From contig DAOVKO010000102.1 of assembly GCA_030631725.1 (NCBI GenBank), positions 1 to 7,292 of the forward strand: a stretch of 7,292 nucleotides of DNA. Direction: 5' to 3'. Below, piece by piece: positions 1 through 5,484 of the stretch. The position numbers and the translations under genes were made by a program. The first letter of the stretch is position 1; each line of letters begins with the position of its first letter. This DNA is from Actinomycetes bacterium. Lineage in GTDB: Bacteria; Planctomycetota; Phycisphaerae; JAACET01. The notes beneath the pieces were generated by a model. The model did not search any database, had not been told where the DNA came from, and worked only from the letters and a program-made list of their open reading frames with translations.

Positions 1-177
1 TCGGGAGAAGTAGTAGAAATACTCGGGGCAGATGGCGAACGAATAGCCAGAGGTCGCGTGAACTACTCGGCCAGGCAGATAAACAAGATCAAGGGGCTGA
101 AGTCCAGCAAGGTGAGGGAGATTCTCGGTGAGATTGGCCGGGAAGAAGTGATCCATGCCGATGATCTGGCCCTATAA
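1..177 (+). CDS. proB: Glutamate 5-kinase, C-terminal PUA domain (partial, 5' end outside window)
   Basis: Frame 1 is open from the first base to a TAA at 175-177, giving 58 residues. The visible protein begins SGEVVEILGADG and contains RGRVNYSARQINKIKGLKSS followed by EVIHADDLAL. This matches the end of the PUA domain of bacterial glutamate 5-kinase, whose usual pattern is an 'IARG..NYSS..I..IKG' stretch and a final 'VIHRDN' near the C-terminus. The enzyme phosphorylates L-glutamate to glutamyl 5-phosphate, the first step of proline synthesis, in the cytosol. The kinase domain would lie to the left of the window, so the catalytic residues cannot be checked. PUA domains also occur in RNA-modifying enzymes, but the terminal VIHxD motif favours ProB. 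The gene converges on rpe with a 47-nt gap that holds a hairpin. Confidence 0.82.
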   Translation, partial: SGEVVEILGADGERIARGRVNYSARQINKIKGLKSSKVREILGEIGREEVIHADDLAL

Positions 178-203
178 GAGAGGCTTGAGGCATGAGAAAG
201 AAC

Positions 204-224
204 CCCCCAGGATAAACCTGGGGG
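204..224 (-). terminator. GC-rich stem-loop terminator after rpe, also between convergent proB
   Basis: Perfect 8-bp stem: CCCCCAGG (204-211), loop ATAAA (212-216), CCTGGGGG (217-224). On the minus strand it follows the rpe TAG (225-227) with no spacer, and is followed by GTTCTTTCT, a broken U-rich tract, so it is a plausible intrinsic terminator for the long minus-strand cluster. On the plus strand the bases after the stem (CTAAACAATA) are not U-rich, so it would be a weaker terminator for proB, though no other candidate is visible in the 47-nt convergent gap. Confidence 0.72.
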
Positions 225-908
225 CTAAACAATACACTGCTGGGCGGTAGCCCTCATATCCTGGATCGCCTTGGCTGGATCGTCAGCCCTGAACACCGCA
301 TTGCCGGCTACAAAGCAATTCGCCCCTGCCGCCGTCGCCTCACCTATAGTCTTGGCGTCTATGCCCCCGTCGATTTGGAGCCACTGATCCGCTCGCATCC
401 GCTGCCGCAGCGTCTTGACCTTTTCCAGCACCTCCGGCATAAACTCTTGCCCCCCGAAGCCCGGATGCACGCTCATCACCAGCACCAGGTCCACTTCCTC
501 CAGCACTTCAAAGATCACCTCAGCCGATGTTTCGGGATTTACGGACACTCCCACGCTGACGCCCAGCGAGCGGATCTGCCTGGCAGTCGCCGCCATGTCG
601 GAGGCACACTCGGCATGAAACGTAATATTGTCCGCACCAGCCTGGGCGAAGCTTGGCGCATACTTCAGCGGATCGGTTATCATCAAATGGGCATCGAAAG
701 GCAGTTTAGTCATCGGCCGAATGCTTTTCACTACCGCTGGACCAATGGTCAAGTTGGGCACAAAATGGCCGTCCATTATATCCAGATGCAGCAGATCAGC
801 CCTGGCACTTTCGACGACTCTAATCTCGTCAGCCAAGTGGGCAAAGTCCGCCGCCAACAGCGACGGTGCAATCCAGATATCCTCTGCAGTCCTTTTGGCA
901 AGTTCCAT
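225..908 (-). CDS. rpe: Ribulose-phosphate 3-epimerase
   Basis: A 227-residue cytosolic TIM-barrel enzyme, normal length for the family. It interconverts D-ribulose 5-phosphate and D-xylulose 5-phosphate in the pentose phosphate pathway and, where present, the Calvin cycle. Visible motifs: IAPSLLAADF (13-22), HLDIMDGHFVPN (41-52) with metal ligands His41 and Asp43, DAHLM (72-76) with His74, VHPGFGGQ (147-154) at the phosphate side, and QIDGGI (178-183) with Asp180 as the paired catalytic and metal residue. The start is ATG with GGAG at 916-919 and a 7-nt spacer. The first ten residues are an extension ahead of the usual start of the barrel. It is the last gene of the minus-strand cluster, 30 nt after pgk, which suggests cotranscription, and the terminator hairpin abuts its stop codon. 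The epimerase assignment is secure; whether it serves a fixing or an oxidative pathway is not visible. Confidence 0.95.
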   Translation of the reverse strand: MELAKRTAEDIWIAPSLLAADFAHLADEIRVVESARADLLHLDIMDGHFVPNLTIGPAVVKSIRPMTKLPFDAHLMITDPLKYAPSFAQAGADNITFHAECASDMAATARQIRSLGVSVGVSVNPETSAEVIFEVLEEVDLVLVMSVHPGFGGQEFMPEVLEKVKTLRQRMRADQWLQIDGGIDAKTIGEATAAGANCFVAGNAVFRADDPAKAIQDMRATAQQCIV

Positions 909-938
909 TACTTCGCTCCGACAGTCCCAAACTCGAGC

Positions 939-2129
939 TTAGGCCTCGTCCAATATCTCCAATGCTGCGAAAGGTTTTCCAGCCAGGAAATCCAGGCTCG
1001 CCCCACCGCCGGTGGAGATATGCGACATTTTATCCTCCAGCCCAAACGCCTCAACCGCTGCCGCCGAGTCCCCGCCACCGATGATACTCGTGCAATCCGC
1101 ATCGGCAACCGCCTGGGCCACCGCCCTGGTCCCGGCATCGAATGGCGGAATCTCAAACACGCCCATCGGCCCATTCCAGACAATCGTCTTGGCCGTGGCG
1201 ATCTTTGCGGCATAAGCCTTGGCCGTGGCTGGGCCAATGTCCAAGCCCAACCACCGCTCTTCGATTGCCGGGCCCTGAACCGCTCGATCCGCCTGAGCAG
1301 AAAGCTCCCGGGCAACCAGGTGATCAGTGGGCAGAAGCAACTCACAGCCGGCTTGGGCTGCGGCTGTGAGAAGCTCGCGGCACTGAGCGGTCATCTGGTT
1401 TTCCAGCTTCGAGTTGCCCACCTCAATTCCCTGAGCTTTGAGGAACGTATAAGACATCGCCCCGCCTATAAGAATAGTGTCCACCTTTTTGATGAGGTTT
1501 TCGATTACCGGAATCTTATCGGAGACCTTGGCCCCGCCTAATATAGCCAAAAACGGGCGGGCCGGATTCTCCAACGCCTGACCCAGATACTCCAATTCCT
1601 TTTGAATCAAAAACCCACACACCCGTTTGCCAGGCCCGAGTTTCTCCGGCACACCGTACATCGACGCGTGCTTACGATGGGCCGTCCCGAAGGCATCGTT
1701 GACGTACAGCTCAGCCAGACCAGCCAACTCAGCAGCAAAGGCTGGATCATTCTTCGTCTCACCTTCGTGGAAGCGCAGGTTCTCCAGCAGCAGGCACTGC
1801 CCGTCCCCAAGCTCCTCCACCGCCCGGGCCGCTTCGGCACCCACGCAATCGCCCGCCAGCTCAACCTTGCTCGCCAGTAGTTCACCCAGCCTTTTCGCCG
1901 CCGGGGCCAGTGAAAGTTCCTTGTTGATCTTGCCCTTGGGCCTGCCCAGGTGGCCCATCAGGATCAGCCTGCCCCCGCGATCCAACACGCTCTTGATGCT
2001 CGGCAAAGCCATTCGTATCCGCCGATCGTCCGTAATCTTCCCTTGCTTATTCAGGGGAACATTAAAATCCACCCGCATCAGGACCCGTTTACCCTTTACT
2101 TCCACGTCCGCTACCGTTTTCTTAGCCAT
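939..2129 (-). CDS. pgk: Phosphoglycerate kinase
   Basis: Complete 396-residue monomeric PGK, typical bacterial length. It transfers phosphate between 1,3-bisphosphoglycerate and ADP, giving 3-phosphoglycerate and ATP, the step directly after GAPDH. N-terminal substrate domain: the PGK signature RVDFNVPL (19-26), GHLGRPKG (59-66), ENLRFHEGE (116-124) and YVNDAFGTAHR (142-152). C-terminal nucleotide domain: LGGAKVSDK (197-205), NLIKKVDTILIGGAM (211-225), VWNGPMGVFE (317-326), the phosphate loop IGGGDSAAAVEAFG (350-363) and STGGGASLDFL (372-382). The start is ATG with MAKKTVADVEVKGKRVL, the usual N-terminus. Its ribosome-binding site is poor: AGAGG lies only 1 nt from ATG and falls in a small hairpin. 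The final residues (PFAALEILDEA) differ slightly from the more usual 'LPGVEAL' ending. Encoded 85 nt after gap and 30 nt before rpe. Confidence 0.97.
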   Translation of the reverse strand: MAKKTVADVEVKGKRVLMRVDFNVPLNKQGKITDDRRIRMALPSIKSVLDRGGRLILMGHLGRPKGKINKELSLAPAAKRLGELLASKVELAGDCVGAEAARAVEELGDGQCLLLENLRFHEGETKNDPAFAAELAGLAELYVNDAFGTAHRKHASMYGVPEKLGPGKRVCGFLIQKELEYLGQALENPARPFLAILGGAKVSDKIPVIENLIKKVDTILIGGAMSYTFLKAQGIEVGNSKLENQMTAQCRELLTAAAQAGCELLLPTDHLVARELSAQADRAVQGPAIEERWLGLDIGPATAKAYAAKIATAKTIVWNGPMGVFEIPPFDAGTRAVAQAVADADCTSIIGGGDSAAAVEAFGLEDKMSHISTGGGASLDFLAGKPFAALEILDEA

Positions 2130-2131
2130 AC

Positions 2132-2147
2132 CTCTGTCTCGTCAGAG
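2132..2147 (-). promoter_or_regulatory. Small hairpin over the pgk ribosome-binding site
   Basis: Perfect 5-bp inverted repeat CTCTG (2132-2136) / CAGAG (2143-2147) with a 6-nt loop. In the mRNA the strand CAGAG overlaps the only Shine-Dalgarno-like bases of pgk (AGAGG, 2131-2135), which sit just 1 nt before the ATG at 2129. Pairing would hide them. The stem is short, so this could be chance. If real it implies low or coupled pgk initiation relative to gap. Confidence 0.35.
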
Positions 2148-2155
2148 TTATCAAG

Positions 2156-2189
2156 CCAGCAGGCCCACCCAAACGGATAGGCCTACTGA
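2156..2189 (-). promoter_or_regulatory. 15-bp RNA stem-loop between gap and pgk
   Basis: Read as minus-strand RNA the arms are UCAGUAGGCCUAUCC (2189-2175) and GGGUGGGCCUGCUGG (2170-2156) around a GUUU loop (2174-2171). All 15 positions pair, four of them G-U wobbles (2189/2156, 2185/2160, 2179/2166, 2177/2168). On the plus strand those four become A-C mismatches, so the structure favours minus-strand RNA. It lies 25 nt after the gap stop codon. It is not a classic terminator: the bases after it on the minus strand are CUUGAUAACU, and the T-run (2189-2194) lies on its 5' side. Likely roles are mRNA 3'-end protection of gap, a processing site or partial attenuation before pgk. Function is inferred; the pairing is seen. 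Confidence 0.6.
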
Positions 2190-2214
2190 AAAAACTTCAT
2201 CAATGCCGCGCTTC

Positions 2215-3252
2215 TCAAATCGTGGCTATCTTGCCCATCAGGTCCACCACCCGCTGCGAGAAGCCCCATTCGTTGTCGTACCAGCTAATAATTTTGACCA
2301 GTTTGCCGCGCGGCTTGGGGTTGACCATGGTGCTCAGGGCATCAAACACGGAGCTGTGTGGGTTGCCGATCACGTCGCTGGAGACCAGCGGATCGCAGCA
2401 GTATTCCAGAATGCCCTTCAGTTCACCCTCGGCTACTTCCTTGATGGCTGCGTTGATTTCGTCAGCGCTAACTTCCTTTTCCAGCACAGCCACCAGGTCC
2501 ACCACCGAGCCGTCCTGTACCGGCACACGCATGGCACAGCCGTCCAGCTTGCCCGCCAGAGCAGGTATGACCTTGCCCACAGCCGCTGCCGCACCGGTGG
2601 TGGTCGGAATTACATTCGCCGCAGCCGAGCGTGCCCGCCGAAGATCGCTGTGCACCATGTCCAGTATCCGCTGATCGTTCGTATAAGCGTGAATAGTGGT
2701 CATCAGCCCCTGGACGATACCAAACTCATCGTTGAGCACCTTAGCCACCGGAGCCAGGCAGTTCGTCGTGCAACTGGCGTTCGAGAATACCTGGTGCTCC
2801 GGCTTGATGGTATCGTCATTGACTCCCATCACTATGGTCGCATCGATTTCATCTTTAGCCGGGGCGCTGAGAATCACCTTCTTGGCTCCCGCATCCAAGT
2901 GCGAACCGTAACCGATTCCACCCTTCTTGGGGTCGCAACGCACTCTGAATACGCCCGTGCTTTCCAGTACCACCTGTACGTTTTCTTGTCCCCAGGGAAG
3001 CTTCGAGGGATCTCTCTCTGCCAGAATCCGAACCTTCTTCCCGTTGGCTACCAGATTGTCGCCCTGGGCCGCCACCGTCCCCTTGAAACGCCCGTGAACC
3101 GAGTCGTATTTCAACAGCATGGCCAGGGTCTTGGCGTCTGACAGATCGTTCACGGCCACCACTTCAAATTCCTTTGACCGCTCAGCCAATACTCTGAAAA
3201 CGATCCTGCCGATTCGACCAAAACCATTAATTCCCACACGAATTGCCGCCAT
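2215..3252 (-). CDS. gap: Glyceraldehyde-3-phosphate dehydrogenase, type I
   Basis: Complete 345-residue GAPDH. It oxidises glyceraldehyde 3-phosphate with phosphate and NAD(P) to 1,3-bisphosphoglycerate, the substrate of the adjacent pgk. Motifs: Rossmann loop GINGFGRIGR (7-16), ND (35-36) for the adenosine ribose, ESTGVF (97-102), catalytic Cys161 in SNASCTTNCLAP (157-168), catalytic His188 in TTIHAYTNDQ (185-194), DLRRAR (203-208), PTTTGAA (216-222) and the terminal SWYDNEWGFSQRVVDLM (323-339). The start is ATG with a strong GGAGG (3260-3264) and a 7-nt spacer, the best ribosome site among the carbon genes. Oddities: an insertion of several residues after STGVF (RCDPKKGGIGYGSHL, 105-119) that lengthens the protein, and Met199-Val200 where strictly NAD-dependent enzymes usually have Leu-Pro. 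An AT-rich repeat occupies its upstream spacer. The family call is secure; coenzyme preference is not. Confidence 0.97.
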   Translation of the reverse strand: MAAIRVGINGFGRIGRIVFRVLAERSKEFEVVAVNDLSDAKTLAMLLKYDSVHGRFKGTVAAQGDNLVANGKKVRILAERDPSKLPWGQENVQVVLESTGVFRVRCDPKKGGIGYGSHLDAGAKKVILSAPAKDEIDATIVMGVNDDTIKPEHQVFSNASCTTNCLAPVAKVLNDEFGIVQGLMTTIHAYTNDQRILDMVHSDLRRARSAAANVIPTTTGAAAAVGKVIPALAGKLDGCAMRVPVQDGSVVDLVAVLEKEVSADEINAAIKEVAEGELKGILEYCCDPLVSSDVIGNPHSSVFDALSTMVNPKPRGKLVKIISWYDNEWGFSQRVVDLMGKIATI

Positions 3253-3280
3253 TACATAGCCTCCATATCAAGAATCAAAT

Positions 3281-3325
3281 ATCAAATATCAAAACTACAA
3301 ATCAAAACCCAAAATGTTTAAGATT
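3281..3325 (+). repeat. AT-rich 'ATCAAA' repeat, copy A (frr-gap spacer)
   Basis: This AT-rich stretch stands out against the GC-richer genes. Columns 3281-3319 match the reverse complement of 4696-4734 at 34 of 39 positions by hand alignment, and both copies continue into AAGATT after a 2-nt indel. To its left (3266-3290) the ATCAAAT-like unit is reiterated. A short inverted repeat AAGATT-TTG-AATCTT overlaps its right end (3320-3334). It fills most of the 89-nt spacer between frr and gap and ends about 15 nt before the gap Shine-Dalgarno. Confidence 0.7.
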
Positions 3326-3341
3326 TTGAATCTTGACTTTT

Positions 3342-3902
3342 CTACGTCGCTTCAATCTCCGTGAGTTTACCCTTGAGCAACTCGCCGACTTTTTCCTCGT
3401 GCTTCCTGGTCAGCTCCTGAATCTCCTCCTTACCCTTGGCCGCTTCGTCTTCGCTGGCCTTTTTGTTCTTCTGCTCCTGGTCGATATGTTTATTGGCCTC
3501 CCGGCGGATGTTGCGTATGCTTATCCGCTGCTGCTCCGCCATTTGCTTGACTTGGTTGGCCAACTGCTTGCGACGTTCCCCGCTCAAGGGTGGCACGGTC
3601 AGACGAATCACCCTCTTGTCCGATTGCGGCGTAATCCCCAGCTCCGAGGCCAAAATCGCCCGCTCGATATCCTTAATGCTCGAAGGATCGAAAGGCTTGA
3701 TCACGATCAGGTTCGCTTCCGGAGTTGCCAGACTCGCCAACTGTTGCAAAGGCGTACTCGATCCGTAATAGTCCACCTTTATATGCTCCACCAGCCCGGT
3801 CGTCGCCCGCCCGGTTCGTATCCCTCGAAATTCGCTGCCCAGAAAGGACACCGCCTTCTCCATCTTCTCCTCAGCCTGGAAGGATATCTCATCTAGGCTC
3901 AT
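3342..3902 (-). CDS. frr: Ribosome recycling factor
   Basis: A 186-residue cytosolic factor that works with EF-G to split post-termination ribosomes; the usual length is about 185. Visible: an N-terminal helix MSLDEISFQAEEKMEKAV, the family core FRGIRTGRAT (25-34) followed by YYGSSTPLQQLASL (45-58), IKPFD (68-72), LTVPPLSGERRKQLANQVK (101-119), SIRNIRREAN (128-137) with the conserved Arg pair, and a charged C-terminal helix rich in Lys and Glu that completes the three-helix domain. The frame is open further upstream to 3989, but GGAG (3912-3915) sits 9 nt from the ATG at 3902 and only 3 nt from the alternative ATG at 3908; the 3902 start also gives the family length. It overlaps the end of pyrH by 14 bp, implying translational coupling. 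Next downstream gene is gap. Confidence 0.95.
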   Translation of the reverse strand: MSLDEISFQAEEKMEKAVSFLGSEFRGIRTGRATTGLVEHIKVDYYGSSTPLQQLASLATPEANLIVIKPFDPSSIKDIERAILASELGITPQSDKRVIRLTVPPLSGERRKQLANQVKQMAEQQRISIRNIRREANKHIDQEQKNKKASEDEAAKGKEEIQELTRKHEEKVGELLKGKLTEIEAT

Positions 3903-4632
3903 CGCCATAATCTCCAATCGTTGTGCCCACTTCCTGCCCCTGAACAACCCGTTCGATGTTCCCGCTCTTATAGACGTTGAACACCACAATAGGGATCCTG
4001 TTCATCCGGCACAAACTGATTGCCGCGTGGTCCATCACTTTCAAGTCTTTGCTGAGCACCTCATGAAAATCGAGCTTCTTATACAGTTTTGCCCCCGCCT
4101 CCACTTCTGGATCCGCCGAATAAACTCCCTCCACCTTGGTGGCTTTGAGCACGGCTTCGGCATGCAGCTCAGAAGCCCGCAGGGCTGCGCAGGTGTCCGT
4201 GCTGAAAAACGGATTGCCCGTTCCCCCGGCCAGGATTATAATTCGCCCCTTTTCCAGGTGCCGCACAGCCCGCCGGTGGATAAACGGCTCACTCACCTCC
4301 TTCACCGCTATGGCACTCATCACCCGCGTCGGCTGGCCCATCGCTTCCAGACATTCCTGAAGGGCGACGGCATTCATCACCGTGGCCAGCATCCCCATAT
4401 AGTCAGCCGAGGCCCGCGGTATTTGCAGCTCCTTCGTCAGCGTTTCCCCGCGCAGGAAATTCCCACCCCCGCAAACCACCGCCAACTCCAGACCCAGCTG
4501 GGCCGTCTCTTTCAATTCTTTGGCCAACTGTCGCACGGGTTCAGCCTCGATTCCAAACCCGCTCGTGCTGCAAAATCCTTCCCCCGATATCTTCAGCAGT
4601 ACTCGCCCGTATTTAAGTTCAGCTTTACCCAT
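3889..4632 (-). CDS. pyrH: UMP kinase (uridylate kinase)
   Basis: A 247-residue bacterial-type UMP kinase of the amino-acid kinase fold. It phosphorylates UMP to UDP with ATP, feeding pyrimidine nucleotide supply; the bacterial enzyme is a hexamer usually controlled by GTP and UTP. Motifs: VLLKISGEGF (11-20) with Lys14, VCGGGNFLRG (53-62), ADYMGMLATVMNA (76-88), ILAGGTGNPFFSTDT (133-147), KATKVEGVYSADP (163-175) and MDHAAI (200-205). The chosen start is ATG at 4632, giving MGKAELKYGRVLLK, in line with the family. A TTG at 4650 in frame would add MIFGIL but falls in AT-rich repeat sequence and looks less natural. Neither start has a recognisable Shine-Dalgarno. The last 14 bp overlap frr. A 121-nt AT-rich spacer separates it from tsf, longer than usual for this operon. 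Confidence 0.94.
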   Translation of the reverse strand: MGKAELKYGRVLLKISGEGFCSTSGFGIEAEPVRQLAKELKETAQLGLELAVVCGGGNFLRGETLTKELQIPRASADYMGMLATVMNAVALQECLEAMGQPTRVMSAIAVKEVSEPFIHRRAVRHLEKGRIIILAGGTGNPFFSTDTCAALRASELHAEAVLKATKVEGVYSADPEVEAGAKLYKKLDFHEVLSKDLKVMDHAAISLCRMNRIPIVVFNVYKSGNIERVVQGQEVGTTIGDYGDEPR

Positions 4633-4636
4633 TAGA

Positions 4637-4668
4637 ATACCAAAAATCAAAAAGCAAACGTCAAAACG
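4637..4668 (+). repeat. Degenerate 'ATCAAA' repeat arm at the pyrH 5' side
   Basis: The bases CCAAAAATCAAAAAGCAAAC and the following GTCAAAACG resemble the reverse complement of the repeat at the other side of the same spacer (4721-4750); one 22-nt ungapped stretch agrees at 17 positions by hand. The tsf-pyrH spacer therefore has a rough inverted-repeat layout around a less AT-rich centre (about 4669-4687, GCTCCGGTACAG). Low-complexity composition may inflate this match. Confidence 0.4.
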
Positions 4669-4687
4669 CTCCGGTACAGTAAGACAT

Positions 4688-4734
4688 AATCTTTCAAACT
4701 TTTTGAATTTCGATTTGTAATTTTGATATTTGAT
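4688..4734 (-). repeat. AT-rich 'ATCAAA' repeat, copy B (tsf-pyrH spacer, inverted relative to copy A)
   Basis: The reverse complement of 4696-4734 matches 3281-3319 at 34 of 39 positions, followed in both by AAGATT (here 4688-4693 on the complement) after a 2-nt indel. AT-rich sequence of the same kind continues to 4750, a few bases from the tsf stop codon. The shared, ordered sequence over 39 columns argues for a repeat family rather than base composition alone. Confidence 0.7.
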
Positions 4735-4753
4735 TTTTGCATTTTGATTTTAC

Positions 4754-5344
4754 TTATCCGCCCACCGCAAAGCGAGAGAATCGCCCCAGGGTTATCTTCT
4801 CCCCTGTTTTGCTCGAGAGCTCATTCAGCAGGTCTTTGATTTTCTTCTTGTCGTCCTTGACGAAAACCTGCTCCAGCAGAACGTGCTCCTCGTAGAACTT
4901 GCCCATTCTTCCTTCGACTATTTTCTCCAGGATCTCCGGCGGCTTATTTTCTATCTGCTCCGCGAGCATCTGCCGTTCTTTATCCAGCATTTCGGAGTCC
5001 AGATCCTCGATGCTCCCCGCCAGCGGCGCCGTCGCGCAGACGTGCACCGCCAAGTCCGCAACCAGCTGCTTGAAGGCCTCGTTGCGGGCCACAAAATCGG
5101 TCTCGCAGTTCAGTTCCACCATGGCCCCGACCTTGGCGTTGTGATGAATATAACTGCCCACCAGCCCTTCCCTCGTCGCCCGGTCCGCTCGTTTGGCCAG
5201 ACCCATAAGTCCTTTCTTGCGTAGGATATCCACCGCCTTGTCTTCATCGCCGGCGGCTTCGGTCAGGGCCTTCTTGCATTCCATCATCGGCTGATTAGTC
5301 TTCTCCCTCAGTGCCTTTACCATAGCTGCCGTGATCTCGGCCAT
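4754..5344 (-). CDS. tsf: Elongation factor Ts, short form
   Basis: Nucleotide-exchange factor for EF-Tu. The N-terminal UBA-like domain MAEITAAMVKALREKTNQPM continues into MMECKKALTEAAGDEDKAVDILRKKG (20-45), typical of EF-Ts. The key EF-Tu contact motif TDFVARNEAF is at 82-91. The protein then runs through VHVCATAPL (100-108) and a helical segment to EKITLGRFSRFAVGG. At 196 residues it is far shorter than the E. coli protein (about 283) and near the length of the Thermus form, so one half of the duplicated core plus the coiled-coil region appears reduced. The start is ATG at 5344 with AGGAG 8 nt upstream; an in-frame ATG at 5362 (MTGVKS) lacks this support. It lies 140 nt after rpsB and upstream of pyrH, the conserved order. 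No truncating mutation is visible. Confidence 0.94.
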   Translation of the reverse strand: MAEITAAMVKALREKTNQPMMECKKALTEAAGDEDKAVDILRKKGLMGLAKRADRATREGLVGSYIHHNAKVGAMVELNCETDFVARNEAFKQLVADLAVHVCATAPLAGSIEDLDSEMLDKERQMLAEQIENKPPEILEKIVEGRMGKFYEEHVLLEQVFVKDDKKKIKDLLNELSSKTGEKITLGRFSRFAVGG

Positions 5345-5443
5345 CGATTTTACTCCTGTCAAACCTTTGTATCTGTCTGTACGAATCTCGCCCGTTCCCG
5401 GTCTTTTCGGTCGGATTCTGCTGACTTCTTGGCCATAAGTTCT

Positions 5444-5461
5444 GGCGATTTATTTCTCGCC
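5444..5461 (-). promoter_or_regulatory. Weak hairpin in the rpsB-tsf spacer
   Basis: Inverted repeat GGCGA (5444-5448) / TCGCC (5457-5461) with an AT-rich 8-nt loop, 23 nt after the rpsB stop codon. No U-run follows on the minus strand (AGAACTTATGG), so it should not terminate strongly. The remaining 140-nt spacer holds a short direct repeat GACCG-AAAA-GACCG and the tsf ribosome-binding site, and no other gene that I can support. Confidence 0.3.
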
Positions 5462-5484
5462 GAGCCCAGACTCTATCCAAGCCC

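Noticed and set aside
908..1345. Minus-strand 145-codon frame within the pgk 3' end
   Set aside because: It overlaps pgk in another frame, has an Arg/Trp-rich shadow composition and no motif.
375..1541. Plus-strand open frame of 388 codons opposite rpe and pgk
   Set aside because: It lies wholly antisense to two clearly conserved enzymes, is rich in His, Arg, Gln and Pro as expected for a shadow frame of GC-rich genes, and shows no family motif.
1627..3141. Plus-strand open frame of 504 codons opposite pgk and gap
   Set aside because: It is antisense to both genes and crosses their spacer, has low-complexity Ser/Arg/Pro composition in its first part, and has no recognisable domain. Codon bias of the true genes explains the lack of stops.
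3320..3334. AAGATT-TTG-AATCTT hairpin as an frr terminator
   Set aside because: A 6-bp AT-rich stem with a 3-nt loop is too weak, and no U-run follows on the minus strand.
3281..4734. CRISPR array or insertion sequence as the source of the AT-rich repeats
   Set aside because: The units are degenerate, not evenly spaced with unique spacers, and no cas, transposase or target-site duplication is visible.
5295..5480. Minus-strand 61-codon frame between rpsB and tsf
   Set aside because: It runs into tsf in the wrong frame, is highly charged with no motif, and crosses the good tsf ribosome-binding site.
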